A program made the position numbers and the translations under genes. Shown one piece after another: positions 41,366 to 49,612 of a DNA stretch of 64,000 nt. A model generated the notes under the pieces. The model ran no database searches. It was not told the DNA's origin and saw nothing but the letters and a program-made list of their open reading frames with translations. Position 1 is the stretch's first letter, and each line of letters starts with the position of its first letter. The stretch covers positions 186,001 through 250,000 of the forward strand of contig NZ_JBCMYF010000006.1 in the NCBI RefSeq assembly GCF_050483325.1, written 5' to 3'. The stretch comes from Bacillus_P idriensis_A (GTDB lineage: Bacteria > Bacillota > Bacilli > Bacillales > Bacillaceae).

Positions 41366-42484
41366 ATGACAACAACACGGGGTCTAGAAGGAGTAGTTGC
41401 TACTACTTCATCTGTAAGTTCTATTATTGATGATACTCTTACATATGCGGGGTATAATATCGATGATTTAGCAGAGAATGCTAGTTTCGAAGAGGTCGTT
41501 TATTTATTGTGGCATAGAAAGCTTCCAACGAAAGACCAGCTTGCCGAAATCAAAAAAGAACTTGCTGAGAATGCTGAAATACCGCAGGAGGTTGTCGATC
41601 ACTTTAAATCATACGATTTAAAAGCTGTACATCCGATGGCTGCTCTGCGCACAGCTGTATCTCTTCTTGGCTTGTTTGACAGTGAAGCAGATGTAATGGA
41701 TCCGGAAGCTAACTACCGCAAAGCGATCCGCCTTCAGGCTAAACTGCCGACAATTGTTTCAGCATTCGCCCGCATCCGAAAGGGACTTGAGCCTATTAAA
41801 CCAAAATCAGATGCTAGTTTAGCAGCGAACTTCCTGTATACTTTAACTGGTGAAGAGCCGAGCGATGTAGCAGTTGAAGCATTCAACAAAGCGCTGGTTC
41901 TTCATGCAGATCATGAGCTCAATGCATCTACATTTACAGCACGGGTATGTGTAGCAACATTATCTGATGTATATTCAGGGGTGACTGCAGCAATCGGAGC
42001 ACTTAAAGGTCCTCTTCATGGCGGTGCTAATGAAGCTGTAATGAAAATGCTCAAGGAAATCGGCGATGTTGATAACGCTGAGTCATATGTGCATGAAAAG
42101 TTCGCACGCAAAGAAAAAATTATGGGCTTTGGACACCGTGTGTACCGCCAGGGTGATCCTAGAGCGAAACATCTGAAGGAAATGTCTGAAAAATTGACGA
42201 ACCTCACTGGTGAGCCAAAATGGTTTAAAATTTCTACAAAAATTGAAGAAGTCGTAACAAGTGAAAAATCCATTCCGCCAAACGTAGATTTTTATTCAGC
42301 ATCTATGTACCACAGCTTAGGAATCGATCATGATTTGTTCACGCCTATCTTTGCTGTCAGCCGTGTATCCGGATGGCTCGCTCATATTCTTGAGCAATAT
42401 GAGAACAACCGTCTGATCCGCCCTCGTGCAGATTATACAGGACCTGACATGCAGAAATATGTTCCAATCGAACAGCGCGGCTAA
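41366..42484 (+). CDS. citZ: citrate synthase CitZ
   Basis: Condenses oxaloacetate and acetyl-CoA to citrate. The 372-residue protein matches the major Bacillus enzyme. Motifs: the N terminus RGLEGVVATTSSVSSI, the HADHELNASTF segment with an active-site histidine, GALKGPLHGGANEAV, IMGFGHRVYRQGDPR, and the C-terminal VSRVSGWLAHILEQ with RPRADYTGP. The ATG at 41366 follows AAAGGAGAG; a longer frame from 41312 is not supported. In B. subtilis it is the first gene of citZ-icd-mdh; here it is separated from icd by 362 bases of repeats. Confidence 0.97.
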   Translation: MTTTRGLEGVVATTSSVSSIIDDTLTYAGYNIDDLAENASFEEVVYLLWHRKLPTKDQLAEIKKELAENAEIPQEVVDHFKSYDLKAVHPMAALRTAVSLLGLFDSEADVMDPEANYRKAIRLQAKLPTIVSAFARIRKGLEPIKPKSDASLAANFLYTLTGEEPSDVAVEAFNKALVLHADHELNASTFTARVCVATLSDVYSGVTAAIGALKGPLHGGANEAVMKMLKEIGDVDNAESYVHEKFARKEKIMGFGHRVYRQGDPRAKHLKEMSEKLTNLTGEPKWFKISTKIEEVVTSEKSIPPNVDFYSASMYHSLGIDHDLFTPIFAVSRVSGWLAHILEQYENNRLIRPRADYTGPDMQKYVPIEQRG

Positions 42485-42499
42485 TCTTATTTAAAGATT

Positions 42500-42534
42500 A
42501 GAGGCCTATTATAGTGAAAGCTGGACCGGCCTCT
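42500..42534 (+). terminator. possible weak terminator after citZ
   Basis: AGAGGCC (42500-42506) pairs with GGCCTCT (42528-42534), and an ATCTT/AAGAT helix lies just upstream. There is no proper T-run, so termination would be partial at best. Confidence 0.35.
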
Positions 42535-42548
42535 TATTGATAAATCAG

Positions 42549-42816
42549 CAGCCAGGCGGTTCCGCTACTCTAAGCTGTCTAGCTCCATCGCCTAACTCCT
42601 CGGCCAGAACGGCTCCGCCAGTAAAGGCAAAAAGCGCCTTTCCTGTCGGATCCTTATCTGTCTGTCGGAGCTAACCAGTCGGTTCCGCTTTTCTAGCTGT
42701 CTAGCTCCATCGCCTAACTCCTCGGCCAGAACAAAATCCCCCAAAAAGTCAAAACCGGACTTTTCGGGTGATTTCTTATCTGTCTGTCGGAGCTGACCAG
42801 GCGATTCCGCTTTTCT
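42549..42816 (-). repeat. interspersed structured repeat, tandem copy F
   Basis: Two units in minus orientation with an exact 122-base period. An identical 38-base block occurs at 42573-42610 and 42695-42732, and CTTATCTGTCTGTCGGAGCT recurs at the same offset. Each unit ends in TTCCGCTTTTCT. The outer helix pairs TAGCTCC with GGAGCTA, and each unit has an inner hairpin (42611-42653 and 42733-42775) with different sequence but the same pairing. It occupies most of the citZ-icd gap. The minus-strand reading frames across it are artefacts of the repeat. Confidence 0.88.
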
Positions 42817-42846
42817 AAATATAATACATAACTGGAGGTAATTATT

Positions 42847-44115
42847 TTGACACAAGCACAAAAAATTACAGTAACAGATGGAGTATTAAACGTACCTAAC
42901 AATCCAATCATTCCATTTATCGAAGGGGACGGAATTGGTCCTGATATCTGGGCGGCAGCTTCACGCGTTTTAGAAGCGGCAGTTGATAAAGCGTATAATG
43001 GCGAAAAGAAAATTGAGTGGAAAGAAGTTTTAGCAGGAGAAAAAGCATTTAACAAGACTGGAGAATGGCTCCCTGAAGAAACACTTGATGTGATCCGCGA
43101 ATATTTCATCGCGATTAAAGGACCTCTAACGACTCCAGTAGGCGGAGGAATCCGCTCATTGAATGTTGCTCTTCGTCAAGAGCTTGATTTGTTCACTTGC
43201 CTTCGTCCTGTACGCTACTTTAATGGAGTTCCTTCTCCAATTAAGCGTCCTGAAGATACAGACATGGTCATTTTCCGCGAAAATACGGAAGATATCTATG
43301 CAGGAATTGAGTATGCTAAAGGATCTGAGGAAGTAGAAAAATTGATTTCATTCCTTAAAAATGAGTTAGGCGTTAATAAAATCCGCTTCCCTGAAACTTC
43401 AGGCATCGGCATTAAGCCTGTTTCTGAAGAAGGAACTCAGCGTCTAGTGCGTGCTGCAATTAATTATGCGATTAAAGAAGGCCGCAAATCAGTTACTCTT
43501 GTTCACAAAGGAAACATCATGAAGTATACTGAAGGTGCCTTCAAGAACTGGGGCTATGAATTGGCTGAAAAAGAATTCGGAGATCAAGTGTTTACTTGGG
43601 CTGAATATGACCGCATCGTTGAAAAAGACGGCAAGGATGCTGCAAACAAAGCACAGCAGGATGCAGAAGCAGCCGGCAAAATCATTGTAAAAGATTCTAT
43701 CGCAGATATCTTCCTTCAGCAGATCTTAACTCGTCCGCGTGAATTTGACGTAGTTGCTACAATGAATTTAAATGGAGACTACATTTCTGATGCTCTTGCT
43801 GCTCAAGTAGGCGGAATCGGGATTGCTCCAGGAGCAAATATCAATTATGAAACTGGACATGCTATCTTTGAAGCTACGCACGGTACAGCTCCTAAATACG
43901 CAGGACTTGATAAAGTAAATCCATCATCTGTCATTCTTTCCGGTGTATTAATGCTTGAGCACTTAGGGTGGAATGAAGCAGCTAAATTAGTTGTTGATGC
44001 AATGGAACAATCAATCTCAGACAAAGTAGTTACGTATGACTTTGCGCGTTTAATGGACGGCGCTAAAGAAGTAAAATGCTCTGAGTTCGCTGATGCGTTA
44101 ATCAGCAAAATGTAA
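42847..44115 (+). CDS. icd: isocitrate dehydrogenase, NADP-dependent
   Basis: Oxidative decarboxylation of isocitrate to 2-oxoglutarate with NADPH production. The 422-residue protein carries PFIEGDGIGPDIW, the substrate-binding GGGIRSLNVALRQELDL segment, RENTEDIYAGIEY, and the C-terminal NLNGDYISDALAAQVGG and EATHGTAPKYAG motifs. The start is TTG, with TGGAGG 9 bases upstream. A TATAAT (42820-42825) lies directly after the upstream repeat and might allow separate transcription, though no good -35 is present. mdh follows after 70 bases. Confidence 0.97.
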   Translation: MTQAQKITVTDGVLNVPNNPIIPFIEGDGIGPDIWAAASRVLEAAVDKAYNGEKKIEWKEVLAGEKAFNKTGEWLPEETLDVIREYFIAIKGPLTTPVGGGIRSLNVALRQELDLFTCLRPVRYFNGVPSPIKRPEDTDMVIFRENTEDIYAGIEYAKGSEEVEKLISFLKNELGVNKIRFPETSGIGIKPVSEEGTQRLVRAAINYAIKEGRKSVTLVHKGNIMKYTEGAFKNWGYELAEKEFGDQVFTWAEYDRIVEKDGKDAANKAQQDAEAAGKIIVKDSIADIFLQQILTRPREFDVVATMNLNGDYISDALAAQVGGIGIAPGANINYETGHAIFEATHGTAPKYAGLDKVNPSSVILSGVLMLEHLGWNEAAKLVVDAMEQSISDKVVTYDFARLMDGAKEVKCSEFADALISKM

Positions 44116-44124
44116 GGAAACCAG

Positions 44125-44158
44125 TAAGGCTATTTTTCATCATTGAAAAATAGCCTTA
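44125..44158 (+). other. strong hairpin between icd and mdh
   Basis: A perfect 15-bp stem (TAAGGCTATTTTTCA and its complement) with a TCAT loop and no T-run. It is more likely an RNA-processing or stability element than a terminator. Confidence 0.7.
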
Positions 44159-44185
44159 TCATACATAGTAAAGGGGATGTTTTGA

Positions 44186-45124
44186 ATGGGAATGAAACGC
44201 AAAAAGGTTTCAGTGATCGGTGCTGGCTTTACTGGTGCGACAACTGCTTTCTTATTAGCTCAAAAAGAACTTTCAGATGTCGTATTAGTAGATATCCCTC
44301 AGCTGGAGAATCCTACTAAAGGTAAAGCTTTAGATATGCTGGAAGCAAGCCCTGTTCAAGGATTTGATGCTAATATTATTGGAACAAGTGATTATGCAGA
44401 TACAGCTGATTCTGATATTGTCATCATTACAGCAGGCATCGCCCGCAAACCTGGCATGAGCCGGGATGACTTAGTTCAAACAAACCAAAAAATTATGAAA
44501 AGCGTTACAAAAGAAATTGTGAAATACTCTCCAAATACAATCATCATTGTTTTAACAAATCCTGTCGATGCGATGACATACACTGTGTATAAAGAATCAG
44601 GATTCCCGAAAAGCCGTGTAATCGGACAATCAGGAGTACTTGATACAGCCCGTTTCCGTACATTCGTAGCACAAGAGCTGAATCTTTCAGTGAAAGATGT
44701 AACAGGTTTTGTACTGGGCGGACACGGAGACGATATGGTGCCGCTCGTACGCTACTCATATGCAGGCGGTATTCCCCTTGAAACATTAATCCCGAAAGAC
44801 CGTTTAGAAGCAATCGTTGAGAGAACACGCAAAGGCGGCGGAGAGATTGTTAACTTATTAGGCAATGGCAGCGCGTATTATGCTCCAGCCGCTTCATTAG
44901 TTGAAATGTCAGAAGCGATCCTTAAAGATCAGCGCCGTGTAATCCCTGCAATTGTTTACCTCGAAGGTGAATATGGCTATAAAGGAATTTACTTAGGCGT
45001 TCCAACGATCCTTGGAGGAAACGGCCTTGAGCAAATTATTGAGCTTGAATTAACCACTGACGAAAGTGAAGCTTTAACAAAGTCCGCAGAATCTGTAAAA
45101 AGCGTCATGAAAGTTCTTACGTAA
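44186..45124 (+). CDS. mdh: malate dehydrogenase
   Basis: Oxidises malate to oxaloacetate with NAD. The 312-residue LDH-like enzyme has the dinucleotide motif GAGFTGATTA. An aspartate-ended strand follows (VVLVDIP), indicating NAD preference. ITAGIARKPGMSRDDL, LTNPVDAMTY and the catalytic VLGGHGDDMVPL histidine are intact. It is the last of the citZ-icd-mdh set; AAGGGGATG precedes ATG. A hairpin (45132-45158) with limited T content follows. Confidence 0.97.
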   Translation: MGMKRKKVSVIGAGFTGATTAFLLAQKELSDVVLVDIPQLENPTKGKALDMLEASPVQGFDANIIGTSDYADTADSDIVIITAGIARKPGMSRDDLVQTNQKIMKSVTKEIVKYSPNTIIIVLTNPVDAMTYTVYKESGFPKSRVIGQSGVLDTARFRTFVAQELNLSVKDVTGFVLGGHGDDMVPLVRYSYAGGIPLETLIPKDRLEAIVERTRKGGGEIVNLLGNGSAYYAPAASLVEMSEAILKDQRRVIPAIVYLEGEYGYKGIYLGVPTILGGNGLEQIIELELTTDESEALTKSAESVKSVMKVLT

Positions 45125-45131
45125 TAACTCT

Positions 45132-45165
45132 GAAGGTGGAGAGAGATCTCTCCAGCTTCTTTGCA
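45132..45165 (+). terminator. possible terminator after mdh
   Basis: TGGAGAGA pairs with TCTCTCCA and outer GAAG with CTTC; the following T-run is short (CTTCTTT). Confidence 0.5.
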
Positions 45166-45207
45166 AAAGAAATTGTAAACGTTTTCACTTTTGGGGGGTG
45201 ACCGAAA

Positions 45208-45684
45208 ATGCTGCTTGGCAAAAAAAGAAAACTTGGGAGACAAATAGATGAAATTACTACAGGGGAAAAATTAACTCTTACAGAGAAGATTGAAGATAAA
45301 GATCTGCTCCTGTATCTTGGTCTGACAAATGATGCAAACCCGCTGTACATTCAGCATGACTATGCCTCGTTAACACCTTATGAAAAACCGATTGTACCAA
45401 GCATCATGCTAACAGGAATTATTACTTCTGCTGTTTCAAAATATTTACCGGGACCGGGAAGTCACATTCTGCAGCAGAATCTTTCGTTTCCTGTGCCGGT
45501 CTTTCATTACAGCATGATTCAATTTTTCTTTGAAGTTACAGATGTTAATAAAGCAGAGAATCAGATTACCTTGAGTGTAGAAGCTCAAAATGAAAAAGAT
45601 GTGACTGTTATCGAAGGATCGATCATCGTTGTACCGCCTGTTCAGCTTTCTTCAATGGACGGCCATGCTCTTGAAAATTTTTAA
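45208..45684 (+). CDS. MaoC-like hotdog-fold protein
   Basis: A 158-residue single-hotdog protein of the MaoC/(R)-hydratase group. The hydratase motif region reads LTNDANPLYIQHDYA: the aspartate and NP are conserved, but the position normally held by the catalytic histidine is tyrosine. VPSIMLTGIITSAVSKYLPGPG matches the following conserved helix. The loss suggests a non-hydratase role, for example acyl-CoA binding or thioesterase activity. GGGGGGTGA precedes ATG. It lies between mdh and phoP; B. subtilis has no gene there, but other Bacillus do. Confidence 0.8.
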   Translation: MLLGKKRKLGRQIDEITTGEKLTLTEKIEDKDLLLYLGLTNDANPLYIQHDYASLTPYEKPIVPSIMLTGIITSAVSKYLPGPGSHILQQNLSFPVPVFHYSMIQFFFEVTDVNKAENQITLSVEAQNEKDVTVIEGSIIVVPPVQLSSMDGHALENF

Positions 45685-45691
45685 ATCGGTG

Positions 45692-45727
45692 ATACCAGCG
45701 GCCTAAAACGGCTGCTGGTATTTTTTT
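45692..45727 (+). terminator. intrinsic terminator after the MaoC-like gene
   Basis: ATACCAGCGGCC pairs with GGCTGCTGGTAT (one G-U), followed by T7. Confidence 0.92.
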
Positions 45728-45849
45728 AGAATCATTTTCCTTTCCTTCTGCTAAAAATACAATAGGAATTTGTCTGCTTTTATTGGTCAATCTAAAGAAT
45801 AGTAACCTTCATGTTTTGAGCAGGATCAGTATGATCTGAAAGAAAACAT

Positions 45850-45877
45850 TTGTTCAATTGCATCTATCCTCTATAAT
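45850..45877 (+). promoter_or_regulatory. possible SigA promoter of phoPR
   Basis: TTGTTC (45850-45855), a 16-base spacer and a perfect TATAAT (45872-45877), about 65 bases before phoP. I could not identify clear PhoP boxes. Confidence 0.42.
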
Positions 45878-45941
45878 GGAGATATAAAAAGAGATAAGCA
45901 ATTTGGATTGTTTGGGGTAAAACTATTTGGTGGAGGCTTAT

Positions 45942-46661
45942 ATGAGTAAGAAAATTCTGGTCGTAGACGACGAACAATCAATTTTAACCTTGCTTCAATA
46001 CAATCTTATTCAAGCGGGTTTTGAAGTAATTACAGCAATCGATGGAGAAGAAGGTCTTGAAAAGGGACTGAATGAATCACCAGATTTAATGGTTCTTGAT
46101 CTCATGCTTCCAAAAATGGACGGCATCGAGGTATGCAAACAGCTCAGACAAAAGAAAATCATGGTGCCGATTTTGATGCTGACAGCAAAAGATGATGAAT
46201 TTGATAAAGTTCTTGGCTTAGAGCTTGGCGCAGATGATTATATGACAAAGCCTTTTAGTCCACGGGAAGTTGTTGCGAGGGTTAAAGCCATTTTAAGAAG
46301 AACACAGACATCATCTGATACAGAAATTAAAGAGCTTGATACTTCTGAAAGAATGATGATTGGAGACCTTAAAATCCTTCCGGAACATTACGAAGCATAT
46401 TACGGGGATGAACGTCTTGAGCTGACTCCTAAAGAATTTGAGCTTCTTGTTTATTTAGCCAGACATAAGGGGCGCGTGCTGACGCGGGATCAGCTGCTGA
46501 GTGCTGTCTGGAACTATGATTTTGCCGGAGATACGCGAATAGTTGACGTGCATATCAGCCACTTGCGTGAAAAAATAGAGCGGAATACCAAAAAGCCGCT
46601 TTACATAAAAACGATAAGGGGACTGGGATACAAGCTCGAGGAGCCTAGAATGGATGAATAG
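45942..46661 (+). CDS. phoP: response regulator PhoP
   Basis: OmpR-type response regulator for phosphate starvation. The 239-residue protein has the receiver domain at residues 1-120, with phosphorylation site Asp53 in VLDLMLPKMDG and acidic pocket VVDDE. The C-terminal winged helix includes LTPKEFELLVYLARHKG and the DVHISHLREKIE recognition helix. The ATG at 45942 follows GGTGGAGG. It overlaps phoR by eight bases. Its position downstream of mdh matches B. subtilis. Confidence 0.95.
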   Translation: MSKKILVVDDEQSILTLLQYNLIQAGFEVITAIDGEEGLEKGLNESPDLMVLDLMLPKMDGIEVCKQLRQKKIMVPILMLTAKDDEFDKVLGLELGADDYMTKPFSPREVVARVKAILRRTQTSSDTEIKELDTSERMMIGDLKILPEHYEAYYGDERLELTPKEFELLVYLARHKGRVLTRDQLLSAVWNYDFAGDTRIVDVHISHLREKIERNTKKPLYIKTIRGLGYKLEEPRMDE

Positions 46662-48414
46662 GTTTCGTTCACGCCTGATTTTTGCTCTGATCACGCTGAT
46701 CATTGCGGTTTTAATTGGCCTTGGGCTGCTTCTTGGACAAATTTTCGGCAGTTATTATATGAATTCCTTTCAAGAGCGGATAAAAGAAGAAGCAAAAATA
46801 ACGGACCTTTTGATCAAGGAAAAGGGATTTACATCACCTGATTTCGATTCGTTTCTTAAAAACTACAGCGAAACAATCAAATCTCATATTACCATTTATG
46901 ATCGAAACGGAAATGTATTAAAGGATGCGGGGCCTTTTCAGCAGGATCATGAGGCAATTGCAAAAGAAATTCTTATAAAACACCGCAATTCAAGCAAAGG
47001 ATTCAAACTCAATATCGAGGAAGAAAATCTTTATTTCTATGGTTTGCCTTACATTGAAAATGATGTGAAGCAGGGCTATATTATTCTTAGCTCAACAGAA
47101 AATTCCTTAAAGAAAATCAATCAGCAAATATGGGGTCTTCTTATTGCGAGCCTTGGTTTGGCTCTTCTCGTTATTCTCCTGCTTGCTGTAAGGATTACTT
47201 CCCGTTATACAAAACCGATTGAATCCGCCACAAAAGTGGCTATGGAGCTTGCAAAAGGAAATTATAAAGCGAGAACGTATGAAGACCATCTTGATGAAAC
47301 CGGCATGCTCAGTCAATCCATCAATGTTCTGGCAAGAAATCTCCAGGATATGAACCGTGCTCAGGAAATGCAGCAGGACCGTCTCCAGACATTAATAGAA
47401 AACATGGGCAGCGGCTTGATTTTGATTGATGGAAGAGGATACATCAATCTAGTCAATCGCGCCTATAAAGAATTATTCAATATAGAGTCCACCGACTTTT
47501 TATATAAGCTTTATTATGAAGCCTTTCAGCATAAAGAAATTGTTGATCTGGTAGAGCACATCTTTATGACCGAAATCAAGGCGAGAAAACAGCTGCATCT
47601 TCCTCTTAAAATAGAACGCAGACATTTTGAAGTATACGGTGCGCCGATTATTGGCACCAATGATGAATGGAAAGGCATCGTTCTTGTTTTTCATGATATT
47701 ACGGAACTGAAAAAGCTTGAGCAAATGAGAAAAGACTTCGTTGCGAATGTATCACATGAGCTGAAAACGCCAATTACATCCATTAAGGGCTTTACCGAAA
47801 CGCTGCTTGACGGAGCACTCGAGGACAGGCAGACCCTGGAGTATTTTCTATCCATTATTCTTAAAGAGAGTGACAGACTGCAAACCTTGATTCAGGACTT
47901 GCTTGACTTATCAAAAATAGAACAGCAGGGCTTTAAGCTCAACCTTCAAAACTGCAATGCAAAGGAAATTCTTGAAGAAGTCATTATCATTCTTAGGAGC
48001 AAAGCAGATGAGAAAGAAATAGAGTTATCACTTCACGTGAATTCTGATGAACTGTTTGTGTTTGGGGATGTGTACCGTCTAAAGCAAATCTTTATTAATC
48101 TGATTAGCAATGCCTTGAACTATACACCTAAAGGCGGCAAAGTCCAGGTGTTTTTAAAAGACGGGGAAAGTCACGCAGCATTTATTGTCAGTGATACAGG
48201 AATTGGAATTGAAAAAGAAGAAATTCCAAGGATTTTTGAACGTTTTTACAGAGTAGATAAAGCGAGAAGCCGAAATTCGGGCGGAACAGGGCTTGGACTT
48301 GCTATTGTTAAGCATTTGGTTGAAGCGCATAAGGGGCAGATTTTTGTGAACAGCACGGTAGGTGAAGGAACTACTTTCACAGTAAAACTGAAAAAAAATC
48401 ATCATTTGGAGTAG
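46654..48414 (+). CDS. phoR: sensor histidine kinase PhoR
   Basis: Membrane sensor kinase for PhoP. At 586 residues it has a first membrane helix (8-30), an extracytoplasmic PAS-like domain (31-150), a second helix (154-176), a HAMP linker, and a cytoplasmic PAS domain (about 240-350). The HisKA domain follows, with the phosphoacceptor His368 in NVSHELKTPITSIKGF, then a HATPase domain (N box NLISNALNYTPKGG, G boxes DTGIGIE and GGTGLGLAIVKHLV). It is translationally coupled to phoP by overlap. Confidence 0.96.
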   Translation: MNRFRSRLIFALITLIIAVLIGLGLLLGQIFGSYYMNSFQERIKEEAKITDLLIKEKGFTSPDFDSFLKNYSETIKSHITIYDRNGNVLKDAGPFQQDHEAIAKEILIKHRNSSKGFKLNIEEENLYFYGLPYIENDVKQGYIILSSTENSLKKINQQIWGLLIASLGLALLVILLLAVRITSRYTKPIESATKVAMELAKGNYKARTYEDHLDETGMLSQSINVLARNLQDMNRAQEMQQDRLQTLIENMGSGLILIDGRGYINLVNRAYKELFNIESTDFLYKLYYEAFQHKEIVDLVEHIFMTEIKARKQLHLPLKIERRHFEVYGAPIIGTNDEWKGIVLVFHDITELKKLEQMRKDFVANVSHELKTPITSIKGFTETLLDGALEDRQTLEYFLSIILKESDRLQTLIQDLLDLSKIEQQGFKLNLQNCNAKEILEEVIIILRSKADEKEIELSLHVNSDELFVFGDVYRLKQIFINLISNALNYTPKGGKVQVFLKDGESHAAFIVSDTGIGIEKEEIPRIFERFYRVDKARSRNSGGTGLGLAIVKHLVEAHKGQIFVNSTVGEGTTFTVKLKKNHHLE

Positions 48415-48508
48415 GTTTACATTATTTTTACATCACATTTAATTTTTCTTAATAAAGTGCTGATAATATAATAAGTGAAAACCCCTTCATCCAAGGAGCC
48501 AATCTTTT

Positions 48509-48543
48509 GGACGAGAACATTCCCTGTTCTCGTCCCTTTTTTT
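48509..48543 (+). terminator. intrinsic terminator of phoPR
   Basis: GGACGAGAAC pairs perfectly with GTTCTCGTCC around a 7-base loop, followed by CT7. Confidence 0.93.
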
Positions 48544-48631
48544 GTTCTAATAGTTAAAATACTTCCAAAAAAATGAAACCTTTTCACCTGACCTGCGTAA
48601 ATATTTGTGAAGGTGAAAAGGGGGCAAAGAA

Positions 48632-49612
48632 ATGATCAGCATCAAGCGCATTTATACAATAATCGGAGCTGTCTTATTAGTTATTATTCTAGCTATTTTG
48701 GCATTTACTACCTGGTATACGGTGGATGAATCGGATCAGGCTGTAATTATCACATTTGGCGAAGTGGAAGAGGGCATCAGTGAACCCGGTCTTCACTTTA
48801 AAATGCCGTGGCCGATTCAATCTGTAGAAAAACTGTCAAAAGAAACATTCAGTCTTCAGTTTGGCTATACAGAAAAGGATGGAGATGTAAAATCATTTCC
48901 AAAAGACACAAAAATGATTACAGGTGATGAAAATATTGTTTTGGCTGATATGGTTGTGCAATGGAAAATAACCAGTCCTGAAAAATATTTATTTAACTCT
49001 GAGGATCCTCAGGAAATATTATATGATGCAACATCTGCATCTTTAAGAAGTATTATCGGAAGTTCAATTATTGATGATGCACTAACATCCGGAAAGGTAG
49101 AAATTGAGGAAGATGTACAGGAACTGTTGATCTCCCTTGTGGAAAAATACGATATCGGGATCTCTATTCTTGCAGTTAAGCTTCAGGATGTGGATCTGCC
49201 GAATGATGAGGTGCGCAAAGCCTTTACAGATGTAACAAGTGCACGTGAAACAATGAACACAAAAATAAACGAAGCAAAAAAATATTCAAATCAGCGGACT
49301 CAAGAAGCAGAGGGAGAAAAAAATGCATTAATCTCAAAAGCTGAAGGGGATAAAACGGCAAGAATTGAGAAAGCACGCGGTGAGGTAGCTACATTCAATG
49401 CCGTTCTGGGTGAATACCAGAATGCTGAAGGGATTACAGAGAAACGTTTGATTCTTGAAACCATCGATCAAGTACTGCCGGAAGCAACTATTTATTTCAT
49501 GAAAGATGACGGCAGCACAATGAAGTATTTCCCAATCGGCGAAATGCAAAAGCAAGCAGAGACAAAGCCAAAAGCATCAGGTGAAGAAGGAAGTGAAAAA
49601 AATGGCCAATGA
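48632..49612 (+). CDS. hflK: HflK-like membrane protein (SPFH family)
   Basis: SPFH/prohibitin-domain protein of 326 residues, with one N-terminal membrane helix (residues 8-30, IIGAVLLVIILAILAF). The SPFH core begins at VDESDQAVIITFGEVEEGISEPGLH, and a long charged helix runs through about residues 215-270. HflK and HflC form a complex that modulates the FtsH protease at the membrane. The C-terminal tail is polar. GAAAAGGGGG precedes ATG. It overlaps the next gene by 11 bases. B. subtilis, as I recall, has no such pair between phoR and polA. Confidence 0.87.
   Translation: MISIKRIYTIIGAVLLVIILAILAFTTWYTVDESDQAVIITFGEVEEGISEPGLHFKMPWPIQSVEKLSKETFSLQFGYTEKDGDVKSFPKDTKMITGDENIVLADMVVQWKITSPEKYLFNSEDPQEILYDATSASLRSIIGSSIIDDALTSGKVEIEEDVQELLISLVEKYDIGISILAVKLQDVDLPNDEVRKAFTDVTSARETMNTKINEAKKYSNQRTQEAEGEKNALISKAEGDKTARIEKARGEVATFNAVLGEYQNAEGITEKRLILETIDQVLPEATIYFMKDDGSTMKYFPIGEMQKQAETKPKASGEEGSEKNGQ

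Noticed and set aside
12580..42816. CRISPR array as an explanation for the repeats
   Set aside because: The copies are tens of kilobases to a few kilobases apart, in both orientations, with no short regular repeat-spacer pattern and no cas genes.
42592..43109. Minus-strand frames of 89 and 131 residues over the citZ-icd gap
   Set aside because: They read through the tandem repeat and the 5' end of icd; shared segments such as EKRNRLVSSDRQIR come from the repeat, not from a gene.
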